The notes: generated by a model from the letters alone, not told the origin. A stretch of 64,000 nucleotides of DNA from Pseudomonadales bacterium (GCA_023257655.1 JALRBQ010000039.1:1-64000); one strand, 5' to 3'. Positions 37,359 through 46,894 are shown, counted from the first letter of the stretch. Program-made: numbers and translations.

Positions 37359-38396
37359 TCAGGGAAGCAGAGTCACCTTCTGCACTCGCCAGTTGCCCAG
37401 TTCTCCCACCAGCAATTCTTCCGGGTTGCTGCAATCGATCGCATTGACAGTACCAAACTGGCCGATGGGTTTGCCGGCCTTGCCGAATTTACCGACGATC
37501 GTGCCATCGAGTCGCAGCTTGTAGATTTCACCGCCAACATCCATATTGTCCGGTGGGTTGGAATTCGACACAAACAGTGACGGGTTGTTGCCGGGCGAAA
37601 TGCAGATAGCCATCGGAGCGCCAAACCCGGCCAGCGCGCGCTTGTAATTGCCCATGGTGTCAAACACCTGAATGCGGTGGTTCTCGTAGTCGGCGACATA
37701 GATGTTGTCGTTGGCGTCGATTGCGATGCCCTGAATGACATTGAATTCACCATCGCCACTGCCCTGACTTCCCCAGTTCATCAGCCAACGGCCGCTCGGG
37801 TTGTACTTCGCAATGCGGGCATTGCGGATGCCGTCGGCCACGTAGATGTTCCCCTGAGAATCCCAGGCAACGTCGGCCGGGCCCGAGAAGGACTCGCCTT
37901 CGACTCCGCGTCCTTCGTTGCGTGGTGCAGTAAATTCCGGGGCCGGGACTGTCATCGCTTCCGGTTTGCGGCTCAGTACCATGGTGATCTGGCCGTCGGG
38001 GTTGTATCGCACAACCTGTCCGGACATCTGATCGACAGTCCAGATGTTGTTATTACGGTCGATGCGGACCTGCTGAGCGTATAACGATCCGTAGGTGTCC
38101 TGGCCCAGCTCGCGCTGATAGCTCCCGTTACGATCGAACTGGAACAGTCTCGCGCCGCCGTGGGAAACCGCGCGCGATGTGCCTAGTGTGATAGTCGGGT
38201 TGCCGGTGCGGGTATAGACGTAAATATTGCCTTCGGAATTGCGGGCTACACCTGCGGCCTCGCCCATATGGATGTTTGCCGGAAATCCGCTTAATGCATC
38301 TTCTGCCCGGAATTGAATGTTAGGAACTTGTGCCTGGAGAGTTGACGCGGCGAAGAGGCCGGCAACAAGAGTAAGTTGTTTTAATGTTGTTTTCAT
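37359..38396 (-). CDS. Exported NHL-repeat six-bladed propeller protein
   Basis: 345 residues, signal peptide ending LQAQ. NHL repeats are visible as GNIYVADGIRNARIAKYNP, NDNIYVADYENHRIQVFD and WTVDQMSGQVVRYNP. The closest known fold is the lyase half (PAL) of peptidylglycine alpha-amidating enzyme, which cleaves alpha-hydroxyglycine, but a substrate cannot be assigned. Tandem paralogue of 38447-39490, 50 bp downstream of it. Confidence 0.85.
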   Translation of the reverse strand: MKTTLKQLTLVAGLFAASTLQAQVPNIQFRAEDALSGFPANIHMGEAAGVARNSEGNIYVYTRTGNPTITLGTSRAVSHGGARLFQFDRNGSYQRELGQDTYGSLYAQQVRIDRNNNIWTVDQMSGQVVRYNPDGQITMVLSRKPEAMTVPAPEFTAPRNEGRGVEGESFSGPADVAWDSQGNIYVADGIRNARIAKYNPSGRWLMNWGSQGSGDGEFNVIQGIAIDANDNIYVADYENHRIQVFDTMGNYKRALAGFGAPMAICISPGNNPSLFVSNSNPPDNMDVGGEIYKLRLDGTIVGKFGKAGKPIGQFGTVNAIDCSNPEELLVGELGNWRVQKVTLLP

Positions 38397-38446
38397 GTGT
38401 GATGTCCTGAGCGCTGTCTGGTTGAATGGTTTCGTGGAGGCCGGAG

Positions 38447-39490
38447 CTACTCTGACCCCAATCGGATCTTCTGCACTCGCCAGGCAGAAATTTCAGCCAC
38501 GAACAGTTCATTCGGATTGCGGCAGTCCATCCCGTGAATCGTCTGGAACTGGCCTGGATCTTTGCCAGCTTCACCAAATTTTCCGAGGATCGTGCCATCC
38601 AGTTCCATCTTGTAGACTTCGCCAGTCACATCCCAGGAAGCGGCGGGGTTGCTGTCTGGATTGGAGTTGGAAACAAACAGGTACTGATGAGGTCCAGGTG
38701 AAATGCAAATCTCCCAGGGGTTGCCCACGTTCTCATACATCGCAAGTAATTCGAGGTCGCTGTTGTAGACCTTGACGCGCGCATTGCCGCGATCGCCGAC
38801 ATAGATGTTGCCGAGGTCATCGGAAGCAATCGTGTGTGGAGTGTTGAATTGATCGACGCCATCGCCACGTTCACCGGTGCCGACCTGGGCGACATAGTGG
38901 CCATCAGGGGTGTATTTCACGACGCGGTGGTTGATGTAGCCGTCGGAGACGAAGATGTTACCCTGTGTATCCCATGTAACGTCTGTTGGTCTGCCAAACA
39001 GATACGGATGATCCTGACCGGCGCCGCGATCAGTAGCGAGCACGCCATCAGCGGCAGGTGGACGATATCCGAGCACCATCTCGACGCGACCTTCGGGGTT
39101 GAATTTGATTACCTGGTTCGAGCCTTCGTCGACGGCCCAGATGTTGTCGTCTTTGTCGACCCTTACCTTGTGGGCAAACTCAAAGCCGTAGAGACCGACA
39201 CCGATCTCGCGTACGTAATTGCCATTCTCGTCAAACTCGAACATGCGGGTGTCACCGCTGCGAGTGTAGGCGAAGATGTGTCCCTTGGAATTGGTTGCAA
39301 CCCCGAGGGCCTCCCCGAAATAGAGGCCTTCCGGCAGTTTGATGAAGCCCTCTATGGCCCGCATCGGAATCTCGGGCACGTTCTCGGCCTTGGCCTTGCT
39401 TTGTGCCTGCAGCGCAGGAGTCCAGGAGGTGAGTGCGAGGGTGGATATGGCAGTAATCAGGGCAAGGATATTATTCTTGGATTGCCTCAT
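38447..39490 (-). CDS. Exported NHL-repeat propeller protein, second copy
   Basis: 347 residues from the start at 39490, which gives a signal peptide ending LQAQ; a longer frame to 39553 adds only unconserved residues. NHL repeats: GNIFVSDGYINHRVVKYTP, LGNIYVGDRGNARVKVYN, NIWAVDEGSNQVIKFNP. Its blades align with those of the neighbouring gene, showing tandem duplication. Periplasmic or secreted. A PAL-like or scaffold function are both possible. Confidence 0.85.
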   Translation of the reverse strand: MRQSKNNILALITAISTLALTSWTPALQAQSKAKAENVPEIPMRAIEGFIKLPEGLYFGEALGVATNSKGHIFAYTRSGDTRMFEFDENGNYVREIGVGLYGFEFAHKVRVDKDDNIWAVDEGSNQVIKFNPEGRVEMVLGYRPPAADGVLATDRGAGQDHPYLFGRPTDVTWDTQGNIFVSDGYINHRVVKYTPDGHYVAQVGTGERGDGVDQFNTPHTIASDDLGNIYVGDRGNARVKVYNSDLELLAMYENVGNPWEICISPGPHQYLFVSNSNPDSNPAASWDVTGEVYKMELDGTILGKFGEAGKDPGQFQTIHGMDCRNPNELFVAEISAWRVQKIRLGSE

Positions 39491-39717
39491 GGGGTACTCC
39501 GATGGCGATGGTATTGAGGCGTCAAGTGTCAGTCCAGTGTGCACCGAAGTCAATGCCCGGTCCTGGCCAATTCCGAGCGCCGCCCAAATCGCATCGGCTG
39601 ATGCGAAATGGTACGCGTGCTGCTACTCGCAGGCCCTTCATTGCGCAAGCATCAGCGTTGAGTGAACGGTCGATCGATGAACGGAATTGAATGGGAATGT
39701 GATGTGTTTTGAATTAG

Positions 39718-39843
39718 ATTAGGTCTCTGAAATCGGGATACTAGGATTGGGACACTTGGATTGAGTTAGTGAGATCAGGTCACTGATATCAGGTCACCTG
39801 GATCAGGGCACCTGGACTCGGTCTCTTGGCTCAGGATACTCCG
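39718..39843. repeat. 14-bp degenerate tandem repeat, nine copies
   Basis: Nine successive 14-bp units with consensus ATCAGGTCACTTGG, for example ATCGGGATACTAGG, ATTGGGACACTTGG, ATCAGGTCACCTGG, ATCAGGGCACCTGG and ACTCGGTCTCTTGG. It fills most of the 383-bp gap (39491-39873) between the divergent NHL and LEH-like genes and ends about 30 bp before the latter start. The rest of the gap shows no gene. Confidence 0.85.
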
Positions 39844-39873
39844 ATCAAGTGGCGCGTTCACAGGGTGGGCAAT

Positions 39874-40377
39874 ATGGAAAAGACCAATCAGCGCGTGTGG
39901 CGAATGCTGTGCGGGGGTTTGCTGGCGAGCCTGTTGTGTTTTTCTGGTGTGGCGGCGGGGCAGACAGCGGGAGTAAGAACAATGACAGACAATGAGACGA
40001 GCGTACGCAATTTTATCGCGGCCTGGTCGCGACTGGATGCAGCCGAACTGGCAGGCTGGTTCACCGAGGACGGCACCTATTTCAATATTCCCGGTACGCC
40101 GGTGACTGGACGCGACAACATCGAGCGTTTTATTGCCGGTTTCATTCGACCCTGGCAATCAACCGATTGGGAAATTGTGAATCTGTTTGGTGATGGCGAT
40201 CTGGTGGTAGCGGAGCGCGTCGATCACACGGTGGTGAATGGTGCCCCGATCGATTTGCCAGTGACCGGCATCTTTGAGATGCGTGGGGGCAAGATTCGGG
40301 AGTGGCGCGACTATTTCGACATGCCAACCTATACCGAGGCACTCACACGTGCCTTACAGTCTGGCAAGTCGGATTGA
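39874..40377 (+). CDS. Exported limonene-epoxide-hydrolase/NTF2-like protein
   Basis: 167 residues; alpha+beta barrel of the SnoaL/LEH type. Start at 39874 gives a signal peptide (ends GVAAGQ); an inner ATG at 39981 would give a cytosolic form. Conserved text: VRNFIAAWSRLDAAELAGWF, GTPVTGRDNIERFI, VVAERVDHTVVNG and GIFEMRGGKIREWRDYFD, matching limonene-1,2-epoxide hydrolase including the Arg and Asp of its Asp-Arg-Asp triad. Probably co-transcribed with the cyclase gene downstream (53 bp). Confidence 0.82.
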   Translation: MEKTNQRVWRMLCGGLLASLLCFSGVAAGQTAGVRTMTDNETSVRNFIAAWSRLDAAELAGWFTEDGTYFNIPGTPVTGRDNIERFIAGFIRPWQSTDWEIVNLFGDGDLVVAERVDHTVVNGAPIDLPVTGIFEMRGGKIREWRDYFDMPTYTEALTRALQSGKSD

Positions 40378-40430
40378 GAGCAATAAACGCCTGCGCCCGT
40401 GTATTCGAATTCAACGTAAGGGAGAACACG

Positions 40431-41438
40431 ATGACAATAAAGAGACTGTATTCACGCCTGCTCATAGGTGGTCTGCTGACAGCCCTGATGCCCGGTGCTC
40501 TCGCCCAGTCGCCGCCATCGATGACCACCGAGGCCGACTTCAGGCGAGCGATGAGTGAGTTGTCGAACTGGGGACGCTGGGGCGATGAGGATGAACTGGG
40601 AGCCGCCAACCTGATCACTCCCCGTAAACGCCTCGAAGCAGTCGCCCTGGTTACCGAGGGCCTCAGCATCTCGCTAGCCCATGACGTCAATCAGGAACCG
40701 GCGGTGGATGCCTCCGCAGTGCTTAATCGCGAGGTCCTGCGCGTGAGTCCGACCGGTGCCTCGGATCGTTATCAGTACACCGGCAGCTACCATGGCACGA
40801 TCCACAGTCACCTCGATGCCGTGGACTGTCACATCATGTACGAGGGCAAGGGCTACAACGGCCTCACTTATCAGGAAGTTGAGGCGGCTGCGGGTTGCCC
40901 GCGTGGCAGCATCAATACTCACAAGGATGGCATTCTCACCCGCGGCATCCTGTTCGACGCGACTTTGCTGCCTGGCAAGGCCACCGCCGAGGGCTGGCTG
41001 GAGCCTGGCACGAAGATCGACTATGACGATCTGCTGGCGCTGGAGAAGATCCAGGGAGTGACCGTCGAACCTGGTGACGTAATCCTGCTCTATACCGGAC
41101 GCTGGCGCCGTCGTGCGGCGCTCGGGGCCTGGCCAACTTCGGAAGGGGTCGCCGGCTACCACGCCAATGTCGCTTATTTTCTGAAGGAACGAGGTGTCGC
41201 GATGATCGGCCACGACATGTGGAATGACGTCGCTCCCAGCGGCATTCCCGGTGTCAACCTGCCCCTGCACAGTCTGGCACTGGTGTCGCTAGGGGTCTCG
41301 ATATTCGACAATCTGGATTTTGAACGTGTCGCCGTCGAGGCGAAGCGGCTCGGTCGCTACAGCTTCATGTTTACGGCGGCGCCATTGCGAATCGAGAAGG
41401 GCATGGGTTCGCCGCTGAATCCTATCGCTACCTTCTGA
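40431..41438 (+). CDS. Exported cyclase-family (kynurenine-formamidase-like) metal hydrolase
   Basis: 335 residues, signal peptide ending GALAQ. The metal-binding motif of the cyclase family is YHGTIHSHLDAVDCH (H-x-x-x-H-x-x-x-D type). Further conserved text: NWGRWGDEDELGAANLI, VEPGDVILLYTGRW and GHDMWNDV. Relatives hydrolyse formamides, isatin or similar lactams. Here export is unusual for KynB and suggests another substrate. GGAG lies before the ATG. The LEH-like gene is upstream in the same direction. Confidence 0.87.
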   Translation: MTIKRLYSRLLIGGLLTALMPGALAQSPPSMTTEADFRRAMSELSNWGRWGDEDELGAANLITPRKRLEAVALVTEGLSISLAHDVNQEPAVDASAVLNREVLRVSPTGASDRYQYTGSYHGTIHSHLDAVDCHIMYEGKGYNGLTYQEVEAAAGCPRGSINTHKDGILTRGILFDATLLPGKATAEGWLEPGTKIDYDDLLALEKIQGVTVEPGDVILLYTGRWRRRAALGAWPTSEGVAGYHANVAYFLKERGVAMIGHDMWNDVAPSGIPGVNLPLHSLALVSLGVSIFDNLDFERVAVEAKRLGRYSFMFTAAPLRIEKGMGSPLNPIATF

Positions 41439-41461
41439 CCTGTGGCAGCGAATGCCATCCT

Positions 41462-42502
41462 TCAGGGTGTGGCGTTCGCGGCTTCTTCCATGCGCGCACC
41501 CTTGAGAATGTTGCGAATCGCATAGTTACCGGCGTGGCAAGCGTATTCGTACAGCTGCGCATCGATGCGTGTCATCGGCATGCGTGCGACGATGCGATCC
41601 TGAAAGGTGTCCGGGTCATCGATCGTAAATTCATAATCCAGTTTGCCCTCTGCAGTCGGCGTAAAGCGCTCGATCAACAAGCGGTTGCGCGCTGTGCCAT
41701 AGGCGTCTTCACGCAGACCCAGGCTAGCGATAGCGTCGGTGAAATTGCGGGACTCGACGACAAGCGTGTCGCCGTCAAAATACCCGCGTGCATCGCCTGA
41801 CCACGACGTGATCGCCGGATCGACGTGGGTCGATTTGTTGAGGGGGATGATGCGGGCGTCGAAACCCATCTCGGCCAGCAGCACGACGTGATCGCGATTC
41901 TGGAAAATTTGCAGCAGGTTGTTATAGGGTCCGCTCATCAGGGGCGGGCCGGAATTGAAGACCAGACAACGCTCGGAGAGGCCGCGATCTTCCGGGCCAT
42001 CGCGACCAATGCCGCCGTGGGTGTAACGCACGGGTCGCGTTCCGGGAATGATAGTATCGCCGGTGTCATCGCCGTGCTGGACAACGACTCCGGGCTGCAC
42101 CGGTGGCAAGCGCCCATTGGCCGGATGGACGATGAGCGAAGTGCGACCGGTTTCCTCGAGCGTGTCACGATCCATCCAGAAGCTGTTCACTGAACCCACT
42201 GTGCTCGCGTCGGTCGACGCCAGCAGCCGCTCGCTTACCGTGGCTTCCCGCTCGGCACTGGCTTGCGCTGCTGTGCGGCGACGTGCGATGAGTGCCTGAA
42301 CTTCTTCCGCGCTCAGAACTTCCTGATTGGCGTATTGCGCAGGCCGCTCAAAGGGCGTCTGTGAGGAAAAATTCCAGACCCCTCTCAGGTCGGGATGACC
42401 GTATTCGGTGCGCGGGGCGACGTAAGTCTGGGTGTGAACGAGGCCGGGAATCAGCAGCAGGGCGAGGCTCGCATACAGACGCGAGTTATTCTGGAGTCTC
42501 AT
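41462..42502 (-). CDS. Secreted protein of unknown function, 'YACHEGN' family, copy 2
   Basis: 346 residues from 42502, which yields a signal peptide ending VHTQ. Motifs shared with 3840-4838 and 61528-62514: TEYGHPDLRGVWNFSSQTPF, SERC, PYNN, EMGFDARIIPL, FDGDTLVVE, ERF, IDDP and YEYACHAGNYA. The Glu of CHEGN is Ala here, so that residue is unlikely to be catalytic, whereas Cys and His are kept. Convergent with the cyclase gene, 23 bp apart. Function unknown. Confidence 0.8.
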   Translation of the reverse strand: MRLQNNSRLYASLALLLIPGLVHTQTYVAPRTEYGHPDLRGVWNFSSQTPFERPAQYANQEVLSAEEVQALIARRRTAAQASAEREATVSERLLASTDASTVGSVNSFWMDRDTLEETGRTSLIVHPANGRLPPVQPGVVVQHGDDTGDTIIPGTRPVRYTHGGIGRDGPEDRGLSERCLVFNSGPPLMSGPYNNLLQIFQNRDHVVLLAEMGFDARIIPLNKSTHVDPAITSWSGDARGYFDGDTLVVESRNFTDAIASLGLREDAYGTARNRLLIERFTPTAEGKLDYEFTIDDPDTFQDRIVARMPMTRIDAQLYEYACHAGNYAIRNILKGARMEEAANATP

Positions 42503-42573
42503 GCCAATTATCCGGTGAGGCGAACGACAGCCGCCATCATTGCACAATTGGCAAGTCGGGTATAGCCGGCCGG

Positions 42574-44772
42574 CTAGTGCAGTCGCAACACGTAGCTCAC
42601 CAGGAGCAGGTGTCCGTTATAGGCAGGACTGGAATTTCCCGGCAACAACACATTGGACAGCGTGTTGGTAGTGACCCCGTCCAGCGCCCAATCACTGGAA
42701 TTGAGATCTTCGTAATAATAGTTGAGCTGCAATTCCCGGTCGCTCCCCAAGTCATAGTTGGCGGTGAGGCTGACGTTTTTGATCAGGGTGCTGACCGCGG
42801 GCAGGGGAGCCCGGTTGAGTCCGCTGCTGGCCGATTCCGTGGTGGTGACAGCGTCGGCATCGCTGAGGTCGAGGCCGAGCTGCAGGCGGCTGTCGAGCAG
42901 GTCCCAGTCGATGCCCAGGCCGGTGGTAGACACCTGATCCGTACTCTTCACGCGCCAGGCATTGCCCGGCAGGCGCACCGACGCAGGGTAGAACGGCGTC
43001 GGGTTGCCGCCACCGCTACGGGCGTAACCTGCCTGCCGATTGAGGTAGTCATCAAGCGCGTAATAGATACTGGCCTGCCATCCAGTGCCGGGATTCAGGG
43101 AGAGGTCGAAGGCGAGATTGCGGCGCCGGGAATCGAGCAGGCCTACTGTCGAATCGGGATAGTCGTCTGCGCTGCGTTTGGCGAGAACACTGAAGGCGAG
43201 CGCGTCTGTGGGAAAGAAATTGACGCTGCTGCTTAACTCGTCGCGATCACGGTCGGTCAGATGGTAGCGACGCAGGAACGGATCATTCTCAAACAGTTCA
43301 TCCCCGATGAGTGTGGCGATGAAATCAGGGTTGTGGCCGGCACGCAGGGGAATCGTGCTGTCGTAGGCAGTCGCATCCCGCTCTGCATGGCTGAGCTTGA
43401 GCCAGCCATTGGCTCGGCTGCCAGCGGTGAAGTTGTACTTGAGGTAACCGGTGTCTTCGCGCGTGCGTGCGACATCCACACTGCTGCGATCCTTGCTCTC
43501 ATGCCCGAGGCCGAAGGCCAGGCGGCGGGCACCACCCAGCCGCAGGCTCAGGTCGGCCTCGATACGGGAGGTTTGCAAGTCATACAACCGGTTGCGACGG
43601 GCGTTGATACTGAGCGGATCGGCCTGGTTGGCGGCATCGCCGGCGACGCGCAGGTTCAGAGCTTGTGGAGTCTTGTTGTCGCAATCGGTGTAGTTGCCGC
43701 GCAGACGTAACAGCAAGCGACGCGACAGGGTGCGGGAATAATTGAGACTGGCGACAAGAGTATCGACCCGCCCTGCAAGATCGGTGCGCGGCAACGGCAC
43801 CGGGGCTGCCAGTGCGCTGCTATAGGGCAGAAAGCGATCATCCTGCTCGAGCCGGGTCGTGCTCAGAGATCCACTCAGTCGACCGCCGTCATCGAAGGTA
43901 TGGGCGCCGCTAAATTGCAATTGCGAGGAGCGCGTATCGGGTTCCAGTGCCATTTGGCCGAAGGCGCCATCACGGTAACTGGCCCCGCTCGGCCACTGCG
44001 GGTTATTGAAAGGGTTCTGCCAGCTCAAGCTGGCATCATGATTGCTGAACAGCATCGCATTATAGCTAAAGCTGTACTGAGAGCGGGCGCCGGTACGATT
44101 GAGTCCGAGCTCGATGGTGTCGGTCTCGAAATCGATAGGTCGTGCGAGCAGGGCGCCGCGTGGATTCCCTCCCGTTGAGCCGAAAATAGCGCCAAGTGTC
44201 TCTTCTCCCTGCTTGGTTTCATGGCGATACTCGCCAGCGAATTGCCAGGCATCGCTTAACTGCATGGTCAGGCCGGTGGTGAGTCGCTGGCGTTGTTTGT
44301 CCACCTGCATCGGTAGCAAAGAGGCATCGAGAGTGCTCAGGCCAGCGCTCGAATTGGCGCCAACCCAGTTGGCCGGCAAGGTCTGAAGCGCGCTGCCGCT
44401 GCCCCGGAAGGGAGTTTTGCCATCCTCGAACCGATAGTGGGGTAGCTGGTCGCCACGGAGAAAAAAGCGGAAGCGCCCGCTGCGCCCATAGTCCAGTGTG
44501 AAGCCGCCTGTGTCGAGACCGAGGTTGCGCCCCGTGACAGACCAATAGCCGGCATCGCTGGCAGTGGGGGTGGAGCGCCAGTCCAATTGCACGGCGGCAA
44601 AGGGCCCGTCGTCGGTGATGCCGGTAAAGCGCCCGAAGCGGTAGGAGTCGAGGCTGTTAAGACCCAGCCCGATAGCAAGGCTGTTCTCGGGAATGGTGAC
44701 AGTCTGAGCCAGCACCGGCGCGGTGAGCACGGCGGTGAACAAGGGCAAGGCGTGCGAGTAACGGCGAGTCAT
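42574..44772 (-). CDS. MtrB/PioB-family outer-membrane beta-barrel
   Basis: 732-residue barrel that sheathes a decaheme cytochrome through the outer membrane so electrons can cross. Signal peptide ends APVLAQ. The protein is built of alternating short amphipathic strands; family features include the N-terminal GLGLNSLDSYRFGRFTGI and a series of extracellular turns, and the last strand is LLLVSYVLRLH. MtrB-type length is normal (about 650-750). It follows the decaheme cytochrome gene by 10 bp, so the two are co-transcribed. No outer-surface MtrC-type cytochrome or DMSO reductase gene is present. Confidence 0.87.
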   Translation of the reverse strand: MTRRYSHALPLFTAVLTAPVLAQTVTIPENSLAIGLGLNSLDSYRFGRFTGITDDGPFAAVQLDWRSTPTASDAGYWSVTGRNLGLDTGGFTLDYGRSGRFRFFLRGDQLPHYRFEDGKTPFRGSGSALQTLPANWVGANSSAGLSTLDASLLPMQVDKQRQRLTTGLTMQLSDAWQFAGEYRHETKQGEETLGAIFGSTGGNPRGALLARPIDFETDTIELGLNRTGARSQYSFSYNAMLFSNHDASLSWQNPFNNPQWPSGASYRDGAFGQMALEPDTRSSQLQFSGAHTFDDGGRLSGSLSTTRLEQDDRFLPYSSALAAPVPLPRTDLAGRVDTLVASLNYSRTLSRRLLLRLRGNYTDCDNKTPQALNLRVAGDAANQADPLSINARRNRLYDLQTSRIEADLSLRLGGARRLAFGLGHESKDRSSVDVARTREDTGYLKYNFTAGSRANGWLKLSHAERDATAYDSTIPLRAGHNPDFIATLIGDELFENDPFLRRYHLTDRDRDELSSSVNFFPTDALAFSVLAKRSADDYPDSTVGLLDSRRRNLAFDLSLNPGTGWQASIYYALDDYLNRQAGYARSGGGNPTPFYPASVRLPGNAWRVKSTDQVSTTGLGIDWDLLDSRLQLGLDLSDADAVTTTESASSGLNRAPLPAVSTLIKNVSLTANYDLGSDRELQLNYYYEDLNSSDWALDGVTTNTLSNVLLPGNSSPAYNGHLLLVSYVLRLH

Positions 44773-44782
44773 CGCGAAGTCC

Positions 44783-45733
44783 TCAGCGCGTCAGGCGCGA
44801 GCCTGAGGGATGGTTGGAACCGTGCACTTGCGAGTGGCAGTTGGTGCAGGATGATCCGAGCATCTGCTGGGCAGCACCTGCAGGAGGAATGCCGGTGCCG
44901 CTGTACAGAGTGCTGGGATGGAACGCATCGGAGTGGCAGGTCTGACACAGAAACGGTGGCCGTGCGCTCAATAATCTACTCTGGGTCGATCCGTGGGGAT
45001 TATGACAGTTGGTACACCCATCAGTAACCGGTTCGTGCTCCCACAGGAATGGCCCGCGCTTCTCGCTGTGACATTCTGTACACGTGTCGTTGATCGAGGC
45101 CTTCGCCAGCAGGGACTGGGTGTCGGAGCCATGGGGATTATGACAGTTGGTACAGGTCATCAGGCCCTCGAGCAGAGGGTGGTGGCTGCGCAGATTGAGC
45201 TGCGAGCGTTTCTCCAGATGGCAGCCCATGCACAATTCAATACTGGCCTGTCCCTGTGGTACCAGATCGCCGGACTAGTGAATCTGGTGACAGCTGGCGC
45301 AGGCGAGGCCGGCGAATTCGTGTTCGCTGCTAGCCCAGTGCAGGCGTTGGCCGGACTCGTGGCAGCTCAGGCATTGGGCGTTCTGCGTCGCAATGTCACT
45401 GGCCGGGATCAGCCCGCCCTTGAAGACGACTCCGGGGGATTGCATCGACCGATAATGTGTGGGACTCGCCCCATGGCAGCTCTCACATTGATGTTGGGCG
45501 AATGGTGTCCCGGGATTGGACTGCAGCGCATGGATAGAATCCAGTACCGGTGTGACGGCCGGATTTGTGTGACAGGTGAGGCAGGTGGCCGCACCTTGCG
45601 GGGCATACTGCGGCTCGGAGTCGATTGCATCGGGGGTCTGTGCGGCACTGCCAGACAGGAAGATTCCCGCGAGCATGCCGACGCATGCCAATGGCAGTAG
45701 TGCACGCAGCGCGTATCGGAGTGATGTCCGCAT
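44783..45733 (-). pseudogene. Decaheme MtrA/DmsE/PioA-type cytochrome c with in-frame amber codon
   Basis: Periplasmic side electron conduit, 316 residues if read through. Signal peptide about 1-31. CxxCH motifs before the stop: CLTCH, CESCH, CLSCH, CASCH; after it: CMGCH, CTNCH, CTECH, CTNCH, CQTCH, CTNCH. That is exactly the ten hemes of MtrA/DmsE. A TAG at 45275-45277 (codon 153) lies in CHQIH-stop-SGDLVPQG, in the same frame on both sides; CAG would restore Gln. The gene is followed by an intact MtrB-like gene. It is either a recent null allele, a sequence error, or read through. If stopped, a four-heme fragment would result. Confidence 0.85.
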
Positions 45734-45976
45734 CTTCTGGGTCTCTTGAGAAGTCAGCCTGACTGAAATCCAGACTAGCCGGTTTGCCCGCGCCCAGTTT
45801 GATGCAAATCAAGCATCCGGTGGAGTCAGGTCGCATCGGTCTGTGTGTGAGCCGCGAGTCAACGTGTCAGCCAGGCAGGCTAACGATTCCGGGCGGTTTC
45901 GCGTGCAGACAGTATGCCATGTGAATTCAATTTCCCGTATAGTTCAAAGTCCATTTATCACGGAGCAGTACAAGCG

Positions 45977-46894
45977 ATGCAGTTATCTACAAAAATCCTC
46001 GTTGGCCCAGCCTTGCTGGGAATCATCAGCCTTACCGCGCAGGCGCAGGAATTCAGCGCCGGTTTACCCATTGGTTCCGTCAACGAGTCCGGCACTCGCG
46101 TCGCGATGTCCGACAACGTCAAGGTATATGGCAGTTTTCACTCCGCCGAAAGCTGCACGTTTGACCCCGCCAGGAATCTGATTCTGGCGATGAACAATGG
46201 CGAGCGGGGTGACGGCACGGAGAATGATGGCTATGTGTCCCTGATCAATCCTGATGGCAGTGTGCACACGCCGAAATGGATTGGCGAGACCCGCACCGGT
46301 CTGGAACTGCACCATCCACTCGGCAGTGCGATCAGCAACGGTGTGCTGTACACCGTCGATGTCGGCCATGTCCGCAGTTTTGACCTGGCATCCGGTCGAC
46401 CGTTGCGTGCGGTGGCAATTCCCGGTTCGACGATTCTTAACGGCATCGCCGTCACAGCCGATGGTACGGTCTACGCCTCCAACACGCGCTCACCAGAAGT
46501 CATTTACAAGGTCACGGCGGCGGGCGAGGTATCCACCTTTGCCGCGGGCGCTCCCTTGTCGGCGCCTAACGGGGTGGCGATCGACAATGACGGCAACATC
46601 GTCGTCGTCAATGTCAATGACAATGCAGTCATCACCTACAATCCCGCCGGCGACGTTATCCGCACCGAACACTCGATAGAAGGCGGTAATGACGGCGTGG
46701 TCGTGACCGAAGATGGCTCCAAATACACCAGCAGCGTCCGCTTCGGCAGTGTCTCGCGCATCCGTCCCGGACAGGCGGCCGAACTCGTCGCTGCCGGCAT
46801 CCCCAGTGCGGCATCGATGTGTTACGACTCAGTTCAGAAACAGCTCGTGATACCGATGAACGGCAATTACGCCCTGGCGTTTATCAAGCTCTGA
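45977..46894 (+). CDS. Exported SMP-30/NHL-like propeller protein
   Basis: 305 residues from ATG 45977 (upstream frame to 45914 rejected, no signal there). Signal peptide ends TAQAQ. Propeller strands: NGVLYTVDVGHVRSFDLASG, LNGIAVTADGTVYASNTR, PNGVAIDNDGNIVVVNVNDN and GGNDGVVVTEDGSKY, like SMP-30/gluconolactonase-type propellers. Metal-binding residues of true gluconolactonase are not clearly preserved. Divergent from the MtrAB pair; followed by a terminator. Confidence 0.82.
   Translation: MQLSTKILVGPALLGIISLTAQAQEFSAGLPIGSVNESGTRVAMSDNVKVYGSFHSAESCTFDPARNLILAMNNGERGDGTENDGYVSLINPDGSVHTPKWIGETRTGLELHHPLGSAISNGVLYTVDVGHVRSFDLASGRPLRAVAIPGSTILNGIAVTADGTVYASNTRSPEVIYKVTAAGEVSTFAAGAPLSAPNGVAIDNDGNIVVVNVNDNAVITYNPAGDVIRTEHSIEGGNDGVVVTEDGSKYTSSVRFGSVSRIRPGQAAELVAAGIPSAASMCYDSVQKQLVIPMNGNYALAFIKL

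Noticed and set aside
39718-39843. CRISPR array
   Set aside because: Unit is 14 bp with no spacers and there are no cas genes.
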